Shown here piece after piece: positions 51,528 through 58,603 of a stretch of 64,000 bases of DNA. The notes beneath the pieces were generated by a model. It did no database searches. It had not been told where the DNA came from and worked only from the letters and a program-made list of their open reading frames with translations. Positions within the stretch are counted from its first letter, which is position 1. Every line of letters begins with the position of its first letter. The stretch is from CAYRWR01 sp964537555 (lineage in GTDB: Bacteria > Spirochaetota > Brevinematia > Brevinematales > CAYRWR01): assembly GCA_964537555.1 (NCBI GenBank), contig CAZIAD010000010.1, positions 1-64,000 on the forward strand, in the 5' to 3' direction. The translations under genes were made by a program, and so were the position numbers.

Positions 51528-52028
51528 TTATTTTCTAAGTCCGGTGAGCTCTACATCATCTATGTAACCATAGTCGGCGGTAGAGTTGGACACCATTCTA
51601 AAACGAATAGCTAACACATTAGCATTAGGTATATTCACACTATAAGAGCGGAACACCCCATTGTCTGCCCCGTCAGCCAGTTTAGCTGCCTGTACCCAGG
51701 AACCACTATTGAGCTGGTATTCACATACCATGTACTCACCGGCTTCCATGGAGGTAGCCGCCATCTTAAACTTCAGCACCATGCTTTTAAAAGGTGCCAC
51801 ATTGATGTAGGTGATGGCATTATAATTCTGACTGACACGCATAGATGCACTACCGATCTTGTAGGATCCGGTATACTTCTGGACATAGCTGGAATTTGAA
51901 CGTTTCCATCCGGCGATTACTGAAGTAGTGCTGTCGAAATTATCACCATAAATAGTGAGAGCACTGGCTGTGAGGGGAATAACCCCCATGAGAAACAGGC
52001 CGATTAACAAAGCTTTTACTTTTAACAC
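51528..52028 (-). CDS. Small secreted beta-sandwich-like protein, copy 1
   Basis: 166 residues from a GTG at 52028, six bases after GGAGG; a TTG at 52043 is upstream of the ribosome site. The signal peptide ends near LTASA. The mature 140 residues have DNFDSTTSVIAGWKRSNSSY, YINVAPFKSMVLKFKM and YGYIDDVELTG, which resemble a jelly-roll adhesion or carbohydrate-binding domain. A paralogue of the same length (55928-56428) precedes the other modular enzyme. I infer a free starch-binding or enzyme-helper protein. No catalytic residues are seen. Confidence 0.75.
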   Translation of the reverse strand: MLKVKALLIGLFLMGVIPLTASALTIYGDNFDSTTSVIAGWKRSNSSYVQKYTGSYKIGSASMRVSQNYNAITYINVAPFKSMVLKFKMAATSMEAGEYMVCEYQLNSGSWVQAAKLADGADNGVFRSYSVNIPNANVLAIRFRMVSNSTADYGYIDDVELTGLRK

Positions 52029-52197
52029 AACAAACCTCCGCAATTATATTATTACATTGAAAGAATGATAGAGATTTAGTGTGTGAAGAGTGTAAAAACG
52101 GAGTGGAGAGAAATACCGGGCAATACCCCTCTCAATGCACAACAAACCTTTTTCATTCCGGCTACTTTTTTAAATAGTGAAACAATTGAAATTCAAC

Positions 52198-52211
52198 TGT
52201 AAGCACTTTCA
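52198..52211 (-). promoter_or_regulatory. LacI/cre-like operator, small protein/GH13 operon 1
   Basis: Minus strand TGAAAGTGCTTACA, eight bases after the -12 box; one mismatch to the left arm. Confidence 0.75.
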
Positions 52212-52219
52212 TTATAATT

Positions 52220-52234
52220 GCAATAATCGTGCCA
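52220..52234 (-). promoter_or_regulatory. Sigma-54-type promoter, small protein/GH13 operon 1
   Basis: Minus strand TGGCACG, four bases, TTGC: the full consensus for a -24/-12 promoter. Confidence 0.88.
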
Positions 52235-52291
52235 AAGCTTGTGATACATGTGCATCTTCATATTAAGCAACAAATTACACAAAGCACTATT

Positions 52292-52345
52292 TGCACAGTG
52301 CATTTTTGATATGCAACCTGAAGCCCATTAACGGTGCACATTGTC
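52292..52345. promoter_or_regulatory. Putative enhancer sites, operon 1
   Basis: TGCACAGTGCA (52292-52302), about 89 bases upstream of the expected start, and a partial TGCACATTGTCA (52334-52345) four turns further. Confidence 0.55.
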
Positions 52346-52464
52346 ATTTGTAACTGTCTGTAGAATATAGATTTAAGTAAATGTTTAATTGATGAAAGGG
52401 GCGTACTTTTATCAGAAAATAATAGAACCTGTGCTATTTAATTATTCATCACTGGATGCCTGAA

Positions 52465-52806
52465 TTAATCCCGGCCCATTTTACGGTTATTAAGAGACAT
52501 GTTATGTACGACCAGTCTGGTCTTGGAAACCAGCTCCTGGAGGTGCTGATCAGACAATAACTCAGGAACCCTTACATAGGCATGGTGTTCACCCAGCACA
52601 AAATCGAACTCGATATCATAGATGACACAGGGGTTTAATTCCCCCGGCAGATGGATGTCATATTCAAAGACTTCCTGACGGACTCTGTCACCGGTCCATT
52701 CCAGCTCACGCTGTTCCGGTATCTCGCAATCTAACAGATTTTCCTGACAATAGGCCGCAAAAGACAGTGGCCCTATATAAAGAACAGCATAGCCCATGAT
52801 CTCCAT
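52465..52806 (-). CDS. Unknown small protein within the starch locus
   Basis: 113 residues from ATG 52806, six bases after CAGGAG; the upstream ATG at 52845 lacks a site. No signal peptide or membrane segment. EYDIHLPGELNPCVIYDIEF and HAYVRVPELLSDQH suggest a mainly beta structure. No family is recognised. It lies between two amylolytic units but shares no promoter with them, so its relation to starch use is open. Confidence 0.6.
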   Translation of the reverse strand: MEIMGYAVLYIGPLSFAAYCQENLLDCEIPEQRELEWTGDRVRQEVFEYDIHLPGELNPCVIYDIEFDFVLGEHHAYVRVPELLSDQHLQELVSKTRLVVHNMSLNNRKMGRD

Positions 52807-52927
52807 AGCAAACTCCTGATAATGACTAGCAGCTGTTCCCCTCACCGCACTTAAATTTTCGGCAAAGAGGGCTATAAAAGTGAAATGAGTCCATGATTAT
52901 TCTTAATTATTAACAAAAAGAAGGGAC

Positions 52928-53125
52928 TTATTCAGTAAACTGGCCTGCACAATAGAAATAATCAGAAGGCACCATACTGGCGCTTCTATGGTAGCAGTGG
53001 GGACAGACATAATCTGAATGACATTCCCTTAACACAGATCGCCAGATAGTGCCGCAGTGTTCACACATGACCCATCCGTCTGTAGCTTTATAATGATTGG
53101 CACCGGAGACTATCTTTTTTATCAT
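52928..53125 (-). CDS. Small zinc-ribbon-like protein
   Basis: 65 residues from ATG 53125. Two CxxC pairs (CEHCGTIWRS and YVCPHCYHR) 20 residues apart make a zinc ribbon likely. No ribosome site precedes the ATG; a TTGACA-17-CACAAT promoter-like sequence (53131-53159) places the transcript start at the codon. It could be a leaderless gene or a false one. It is not related to the starch enzymes by sequence. Confidence 0.5.
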   Translation of the reverse strand: MIKKIVSGANHYKATDGWVMCEHCGTIWRSVLRECHSDYVCPHCYHRSASMVPSDYFYCAGQFTE

Positions 53126-53130
53126 CAATT

Positions 53131-53159
53131 ATTGTGCCTGAAATATTCCCTGCTGTCAA
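53131..53159 (-). promoter_or_regulatory. Promoter-like sequence abutting the zinc-ribbon gene
   Basis: Minus strand TTGACA (53154-53159), a 17-bp spacer and CACAAT (53131-53136), five bases before the ATG at 53125. Confidence 0.35.
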
Positions 53160-53169
53160 TAGAAATACC

Positions 53170-53208
53170 TACAAAAAAAAAGCTCCTGGCATCACACCAG
53201 GAGCTTTT
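53170..53208 (-). terminator. Terminator after the 897-residue GH13 enzyme
   Basis: AAAAGCTCCTGG pairs with CCAGGAGCTTTT around seven bases, with a T run on the minus strand. Confidence 0.92.
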
Positions 53209-53224
53209 AAAATACCATCACTTC

Positions 53225-55918
53225 TTAGTATATATATGTACCATTATTACCGATCTTGCCGGGGGCCGGATTACCGGGCAGGTCCAGGACATAGACCCGG
53301 ATATTGCCCTTTCCACTACAGCTGGCTGTGAGGGTACCACTATTCACTACTATGGTGTTCCCGGTGACACAGTCTTTATAGGTGCCATTAGGTATATTAT
53401 AGAAGGTGGCAGATCCGCTTACGGTAACCAGAGCAAAGCTGTCAATACCACCGGCGGAATAGCGGCGCTTAAAGGCCATGCCGCCCGACACATTATCCGT
53501 AGAGTACTGACCCTTCTGGAGGGCGGGCACTCTGTGACGTATCATATTGAGACGGCGAATATGCTGGGCCAGAGGGTGATCCAGGGTAGTCTTCACATTC
53601 CCGCTGGCTGAGCTGTAGGTACCGAATCCGCTGGCCACTACTGTTCCGGTAATATGATTGCCGAAATAGGCTCTACCGGTAGTAGACAGAGGAGCATTAG
53701 GGCCTACATCGATGGGCTTACCTTTCTGGAACTCGATCTCAGACCCATAATATATACAGGGTATTCCACGGAAAGTAAACATCAGACTGAGATTTTCAGC
53801 CCAGGTAGACTGGGATCCCGCAAAACGCTGGCTCTCAGGTGCTCCGTCCGGGGCATAGTCATGACTGTCTACATAAGTCACATTGAAGGTAGGGTCGGAG
53901 TAATAGCTGTCCCCGCCCCGGGCTACATTCCAGGCATCCAAGGCGTTATTAAAGTTCCAGTGCATAGGAAAGTCTATGACATCCAGTCCGCTTCTTTTTG
54001 ACCAGTCCGGCATATGATAGTCATTTCCGTAGAGCCAGTGATTGTCTTCCTGTTGCTCGTTATTCACGGTACTGTTGTCCTGCCAGTTTTGATAGACTGA
54101 TGCCTCATTGACGGTACGGCTGCCCCAGGAGTAGGACTTCTCTTCCTTCCAGGTAAAGAAAGGAGTGGATATAGCCGGAATGTTGTTGTTCCAGATCTGC
54201 CGATAACGGGTAGCGACTTCACCGAATATGTAGAATTCGTTTCCTCCCCGGGCTTTAAAAGCGGGGATAAATTCTTTGTTAAAGGTGAGACGGGAGATAT
54301 GCTTTACGGTATCAATGCGGAAGGCATCCACGCCCATATCGATATACTTATTATATGCATTCTTCAGGTAGGTGATGGTAGTAGGATTCTCCGTATTCAG
54401 ATCCACACAATCCCCGGCAATCTGCCCGGTCTGCACAGAGTAACCTTCCCACTGCAGGCTCTTTTCATGGTGATAAATGTGGGCTGTGTCTATTGAGTCG
54501 CTCTTCATGGCATCGATACGGGCCCCATACTGAGCCCCCGGTGTCAGGGTGCTGTAATTAGCGGGCAGTTTGCCCCCATCGATGCGGATCATATTGGCTG
54601 CGGTGTCCGGCTTGGTGGGGTCTTTTTTAAACAGAGGGTAGAGATTTTGCTCACCAAAGTTACCGGTATGATTCAGGACAATATCCTGAATGATCTTGAT
54701 CCCTTTAGCATGAGCCGCATTGATCAGTCTCTGATAGGATACTTCCGCACTGGCATCCCCGGTCTTTTTATAGCGGGGATCTACTTTTGAATGGTCTATA
54801 GCATGATAGCCATGGTAATCATATCCGCTGGCATTAGCTACTACCGGAGTGATCCAGATAGCACTAAAACCGAGGGCCTTGATATAGTCCAGCTTCTGGA
54901 TAATACCTTCAAAGTCCCCTCTCCACGCGGGGTCAGAGGCCGGGTTGCCTGCCTGAGCGTCATCCCAGCAGTGTACATTATTATTAGGGTCACCGTCATA
55001 GAAACGGGTAGTCATCAGGAAGTAAATGGTCTCAGATCGGAAATCATAGCTGGCAGGATTGTTCACTATGGAGATAGTCAAAGTCTTGGTGGAGGTCAAT
55101 CCGGCCGGGTCTTTTACCTGTAATTTAATAGTCTTGTTACCGGTAGAGGTCCAGCTATGAGTTGCTGTTTTACTACTGCTATAGGCAGTGTCATAGGTGC
55201 CGTTATTGTCCCAGTCCCAGCGGTACTGCAGAGCATCACCGTTGGCATCACTGGAGGATCCGGCATCAAATGTCACGCTTTGGTTGATATTGGCTACTGA
55301 GGGGCTGGCTGTAAAATTAGCCACCGGAGCCACATTGGCTCCCCCGCCCAGGGACTGAAATTCGACCCAGTTCTGATCAAAACGTACTTTAGTAATATAG
55401 CCTTTCTTACCCCAGTGGTTAATAGTTGAATAGGGAGTACCAGCCTGAGCGCGGTTACCCTCCCACCATTCTGAAGTCCCCTGGCGCATAAAGGCTTTGA
55501 ACTCATACCAGTCACCGCTATTTCCGGTCATGTCCACATCAAACTTCCACCAGTGCAGGCCCATGGTGTTTTCCGGGTCTTCCCCGTATCCATCCACGGC
55601 ATAAGTCTTTTTAGCACCCCAACTGGAGGGCCAGGCATTACAGGTCCAGTCCAGGGCTGACTCTGTACCCCAGTCCAGGCTGGCGTCATTGGCCTTTATA
55701 GCAGCGGTAGTAGTATTTTTAGTGTTCTTATAGGTAATAGGTTCGGACATAGAGGGATACACCGAAGGTACTAAACCGGCGTCATGCCCCCCTTTAACGA
55801 AAATGTCCTGGCCTGTCACGGTTTGTTTTTCCATAAAGATCACTGTCCTTACTGCAAAAGCTGAGCTGACACTTATCAGCAGCAAGGACAAAACAACAAA
55901 TCTCTTCAGGTTTTTCAT
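53225..55918 (-). CDS. Secreted modular GH13 alpha-amylase-type enzyme
   Basis: 897 residues. Signal peptide (1-22), starch-locus module (23-190), one PKD-like repeat (about 195-285), then a GH13 barrel with SAIWITPVV, IQDIVLNHTG, the nucleophile in DAFRIDTVKH, the acid in FIFGEVAT and the last acid in DSHDYAP (the usual NHD is changed to SHD). YFLMTTRFYDGDPNNN and the lack of a CBM48-like domain place it near cyclodextrinase/alpha-amylase types. The C-terminal 100 residues are beta-rich. It may release oligosaccharides from starch or attack cyclic or branched forms. It starts nine bases after its small partner. Confidence 0.88.
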   Translation of the reverse strand: MKNLKRFVVLSLLLISVSSAFAVRTVIFMEKQTVTGQDIFVKGGHDAGLVPSVYPSMSEPITYKNTKNTTTAAIKANDASLDWGTESALDWTCNAWPSSWGAKKTYAVDGYGEDPENTMGLHWWKFDVDMTGNSGDWYEFKAFMRQGTSEWWEGNRAQAGTPYSTINHWGKKGYITKVRFDQNWVEFQSLGGGANVAPVANFTASPSVANINQSVTFDAGSSSDANGDALQYRWDWDNNGTYDTAYSSSKTATHSWTSTGNKTIKLQVKDPAGLTSTKTLTISIVNNPASYDFRSETIYFLMTTRFYDGDPNNNVHCWDDAQAGNPASDPAWRGDFEGIIQKLDYIKALGFSAIWITPVVANASGYDYHGYHAIDHSKVDPRYKKTGDASAEVSYQRLINAAHAKGIKIIQDIVLNHTGNFGEQNLYPLFKKDPTKPDTAANMIRIDGGKLPANYSTLTPGAQYGARIDAMKSDSIDTAHIYHHEKSLQWEGYSVQTGQIAGDCVDLNTENPTTITYLKNAYNKYIDMGVDAFRIDTVKHISRLTFNKEFIPAFKARGGNEFYIFGEVATRYRQIWNNNIPAISTPFFTWKEEKSYSWGSRTVNEASVYQNWQDNSTVNNEQQEDNHWLYGNDYHMPDWSKRSGLDVIDFPMHWNFNNALDAWNVARGGDSYYSDPTFNVTYVDSHDYAPDGAPESQRFAGSQSTWAENLSLMFTFRGIPCIYYGSEIEFQKGKPIDVGPNAPLSTTGRAYFGNHITGTVVASGFGTYSSASGNVKTTLDHPLAQHIRRLNMIRHRVPALQKGQYSTDNVSGGMAFKRRYSAGGIDSFALVTVSGSATFYNIPNGTYKDCVTGNTIVVNSGTLTASCSGKGNIRVYVLDLPGNPAPGKIGNNGTYIY
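55349..55852 (-). repeat. Starch-locus module, copy 5 (N-terminal)
   Basis: 168 residues directly after the signal peptide, VRTVIFMEKQTVTGQDIFVK to WVEFQSL. Confidence 0.75.
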
Positions 55919-55927
55919 GTTGTCCCC

Positions 55928-56428
55928 CTACTTCCTGCTGCCTGTCAGTACCACATCATCGATGTAGCCGTAATCACTGGTATCGGCGCCACCCATGATA
56001 AAACGGATCTGCAGGATATTGCAGTTCGGCACATTGACAGAATAGCTGCGGTATACTCCATTGTCAGAACCATTAGACAGAGTCTTGGCTGTGACCCAGG
56101 AACCGTTATCCAGTTTGTACTGACAACGTACATACTCGGAACCTTCCAGGGATGAAGCAGCCATCTTAAACTTCAGGACCATGTTTTTGAAGGGAGCCAC
56201 ATTGATGTAGGTATAGGCATAGTAATTCTTGCGCAGCCGCATTGCAGCCAGGCCATTCTTGTAGGAACCGGTGTACTTGGTCACATAACTGCTGTTGTTA
56301 CGTTTCCAGCCCACCAGTGTAGTAGTAGTGGCATCAAAGTCATCCGCGAACAACTCCAGAGCCTCCATCTTCACAGTAATGGCCAACATCATGACCATTA
56401 CAGACAACACTAACACTCTCTTTTTCAT
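55928..56428 (-). CDS. Small secreted beta-sandwich-like protein, copy 2
   Basis: 166 residues. The signal peptide begins MKKRVLV and ends near KMEA. The mature part (DDFDATTTTLVGWKRNNSSY, YINVAPFKNMVLKFKM, DYGYIDDVVLTG) is clearly a paralogue of the protein at 51528-52028. It carries two extra cysteines (VRCQYK and PNCNIL), each absent or moved in copy 1 (VCEYQL). It leads the operon with the 897-residue GH13 enzyme. Confidence 0.75.
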   Translation of the reverse strand: MKKRVLVLSVMVMMLAITVKMEALELFADDFDATTTTLVGWKRNNSSYVTKYTGSYKNGLAAMRLRKNYYAYTYINVAPFKNMVLKFKMAASSLEGSEYVRCQYKLDNGSWVTAKTLSNGSDNGVYRSYSVNVPNCNILQIRFIMGGADTSDYGYIDDVVLTGSRK

Positions 56429-56512
56429 AGCACTCTCCTTTTCTGATTTTTATAGTACCTTTTTCTATAAAAACAAATTCGACACATGCAGTCACACAGG
56501 CAGGGGATAGTG

Positions 56513-56578
56513 ATTGAATAGAATGGGATCGGCCGGAAAACACCAGCCTTTTACACCATAACCCATTTTTTATTCAAT
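56513..56578 (-). promoter_or_regulatory. Structured 5' leader element, small protein/GH13 operon 2
   Basis: Nested stems: ATTGAATA/TATTCAAT (perfect 8 bp), AATGGG/CCCATT and GGCCGG/CCAGCC (G-U in RNA). The mRNA keeps the AATGGGTTATGGTG segment of the amylase 3 leader while the inner stem is different but still paired. Confidence 0.62.
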
Positions 56579-56617
56579 ATTCTCTTTTTCATTCAAATTA
56601 AGCAGATGTAATCATCT

Positions 56618-56631
56618 TGCAATCGCTTACA
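56618..56631 (-). promoter_or_regulatory. LacI/cre-like operator, operon 2
   Basis: Minus strand TGTAAGCGATTGCA, eight bases after the -12 box. Confidence 0.7.
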
Positions 56632-56639
56632 GATGATAT

Positions 56640-56654
56640 GCAAATACTGTGCCA
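56640..56654 (-). promoter_or_regulatory. Sigma-54-type promoter, operon 2
   Basis: Minus strand TGGCAC, five bases, TTGC. TGCA half-sites cluster at 56733-56757, where they overlap the divergent sigma-70 promoter. Confidence 0.8.
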
Positions 56655-56751
56655 TTATAGTGTTATAATAGATAAGTACTTATCAGTCAGTAACATAAAA
56701 ATATCCGACAATGGTACAAATGACAATTTTTATTGCAAATGCACACCACAC

Positions 56752-56780
56752 TTGCAAAGGGCAACCTTTTCAACTATAAT
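56752..56780 (+). promoter_or_regulatory. Sigma-70 promoter of the membrane protein-ogt operon
   Basis: TTGCAA (56752-56757), a 17-bp spacer and TATAAT (56775-56780). It fixes the downstream start at 56797, as all earlier in-frame ATGs lie upstream of it. Confidence 0.8.
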
Positions 56781-56796
56781 AAGTCAAGGAGAGAAT

Positions 56797-57264
56797 ATGG
56801 CTAAAAAGACAATTATTTTTCATCTTAATGCCCAGCTTCCGGATATGTTTTACCGCCTACCCTGGCTGGCTCCTCTGGCTATTTTACCTGTCAGCTTATA
56901 CCGGTATTTTTCTTTTGGAAAAAATTTTCAGGAATTCATTCTATGGGCTGTGATAGCCTTTCTGATCCCCGGACTCACCACCTTGGTTCTGAATAGTATT
57001 AATAACAAACTCAGTAAAAACTTTAGTATACAAATCGATTCCCAGGGTATTCTATACCTCACTCAGGATGCATTTACTACAGAAATGCCTGTTAAGAGCA
57101 TCCTGGATCTGTCACTGCTGGGCCAATCCAGAGGCAAGTATTTTGTCCTGAAAAAAAAAGAAGGCCAGGATACCACTATCCCCTGGCCCTACGAGATCAG
57201 CCCGGAGGAACTTTCCAAATTTAAAGATAGCCTCAAAGTATTCGGATCCGTCTTTAAGCTGTGA
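56797..57264 (+). CDS. Small membrane protein of unknown function
   Basis: 155 residues from ATG 56797, which follows AAGGAG; a longer open frame back to 56617 runs through the promoters and is not coding. Two membrane segments (LAPLAILPVSLYRYF and ILWAVIAFLIPGLTTLVL, about 25-70) are followed by a cytoplasmic part of about 80 residues that looks PH-like (IQIDSQGILYLTQDAF, then PWPYEISPEELSKF). The family is not recognised. It overlaps ogt by four bases. Confidence 0.72.
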   Translation: MAKKTIIFHLNAQLPDMFYRLPWLAPLAILPVSLYRYFSFGKNFQEFILWAVIAFLIPGLTTLVLNSINNKLSKNFSIQIDSQGILYLTQDAFTTEMPVKSILDLSLLGQSRGKYFVLKKKEGQDTTIPWPYEISPEELSKFKDSLKVFGSVFKL

Positions 57265-57758
57265 ATAAGGACATAGGAATCAGCAGGTATTTTATCACTT
57301 ACTATGATTCTGTTTTGGGCAGGCTCACTCTGTGTCAGTGCGGGGATTATATCACTCATGTCCGGCTGGAAAAAGAAGTATTTTCTCAGGAGGCCTATCT
57401 CGAACAAAGCACTGAACTCCTTCTGGAAGCAGTCAGGCAGCTCAATGCCTATCTGAAAGGTGATGTGCGGCAGTTCGACCTGCCTCTATCCCCCCAGGGT
57501 ACTCCATTTATGCAAAAGGTGTGGAGTCAGCTCACCCATATCCCCTATGGCCTCACTAGTAGCTATAAGGATATAGCCATTTCTTTAGGGCAAGCCGGAG
57601 CAGCCCGGGCTGTAGGTATGGCCTGTAATCGCAATCCCCTCCCCATCTTTATTCCCTGCCACCGTGTGATCGGCAGCAATGGCAGCCTCACCGGCTATAG
57701 CGGTGGATTGGAAATCAAGCAGAAGCTCTTAGACCTGGAACAAATGCACAGAAAATAG
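57261..57758 (+). CDS. ogt: Methylated-DNA-protein cysteine methyltransferase
   Basis: 165 residues with the active-site IPCHRVIGSNGSLTGYSGG and the helix-turn-helix region PYGLTSSYKDIA. The protein takes the alkyl group from O6-methylguanine on to its cysteine, a suicide repair. The start is a GTG that overlaps the previous stop (GTGA). No Ada-type regulatory domain is present, so it is the Ogt/MGMT form. Confidence 0.93.
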   Translation: MNKDIGISRYFITYYDSVLGRLTLCQCGDYITHVRLEKEVFSQEAYLEQSTELLLEAVRQLNAYLKGDVRQFDLPLSPQGTPFMQKVWSQLTHIPYGLTSSYKDIAISLGQAGAARAVGMACNRNPLPIFIPCHRVIGSNGSLTGYSGGLEIKQKLLDLEQMHRK

Positions 57759-57783
57759 TTCCCTCTAAAATAGCATATACAAA

Positions 57784-57811
57784 AACAGGCTGGCAAAAAT
57801 GCCAGCCTGTT
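57784..57811 (-). terminator. Terminator of the OmpA-type lipoprotein gene
   Basis: AACAGGCTGGCA pairs with TGCCAGCCTGTT around four bases. The T run is on the minus strand; the plus strand has none. Confidence 0.75.
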
Positions 57812-57827
57812 GTGATTAAATGTTCTT

Positions 57828-58358
57828 TTACATCTTTGGTACCACTTTGAAAGTGACCCTCCTGTTTTCTGAAGCATACGGATCCACAGTATTGATCAGC
57901 TCGGTAGCACCAGCTCCCCGGGTGATGATCTTACTGACATCCACGCCATTCTTTTTGAGTACAGAGACCATGAAGTCCGCTCTCTTCTGAGAAGCTTCCA
58001 TGACTGTGACCAGAGGAGTGGAAGGCTTCACATCAGGCTTGACCGGAGTAGCATGGCCCGATACACGGAACACATAACCTTCGGGTAGTTCGGCCAGGGC
58101 TTTCTTGATCACAGGAAGTGACTTGACTAACCAGGCTTCCAGGGTCTTGTCATCCAGGGTAGGCACACGATAGGCAAATCCAAATGCAGCTACCTTGGTC
58201 AGCTCGACATTGATCTTGTCTGCCTTTGCCTGAGGAGTTTCTACCACGGCTGCTACTTTGGGTTCTACCTTAGGTTCTTCTTTTACCACAGGCTTAGACG
58301 CACATCCCAGAAACGATACCATTACTGTCAATCCCACCAACACTTTCGCACTTTTCAT
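57828..58358 (-). CDS. OmpA/Pal-type lipoprotein
   Basis: 176 residues with lipobox SFLGCASK (Cys19) and a lysine/valine/proline linker (about 25-45). The OmpA C-terminal domain (about 55-174) contains VFRVSGHATPV, SQKRADFMVSVLKKNGVD and ENRRVTFKV, which bind peptidoglycan. It probably anchors the outer membrane to the cell wall like Pal, but no tol genes are near. The first helix is preceded by a non-canonical insert. It has a 245-base upstream gap in which I see no strong promoter. Confidence 0.88.
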   Translation of the reverse strand: MKSAKVLVGLTVMVSFLGCASKPVVKEEPKVEPKVAAVVETPQAKADKINVELTKVAAFGFAYRVPTLDDKTLEAWLVKSLPVIKKALAELPEGYVFRVSGHATPVKPDVKPSTPLVTVMEASQKRADFMVSVLKKNGVDVSKIITRGAGATELINTVDPYASENRRVTFKVVPKM

Positions 58359-58603
58359 TCTATAACTCCTTAATATTACCTTGCGGTAATGATAGAAAGA
58401 AGAAAATATCTCCGTATAGTCTCACCACCGGAAACAGACCCTGAACCCAGGAACTTATGCTTTAAAAACATATATTCCCTATTTCAGGGACAAACAATAT
58501 TATGATACTCAAAATATTAATGCAAGGAAAAATGAGATTTTATATAAAATATTTTTCTGGATTCATACAATTGTTTAAATACAAAAATCCTGATTTTTCC
58601 GGG

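Noticed and set aside
42426..56428. Long plus-strand frames in the starch locus (for example 47296-47904)
   Set aside because: They are antisense shadows of the GH13 genes, whose frames hold complete catalytic motifs and signal peptides.
56617..56796. N-terminal extension of the membrane protein gene
   Set aside because: It runs through the divergent sigma-54-type and sigma-70 promoters and has no ribosome site; the ATG at 56797 has one.
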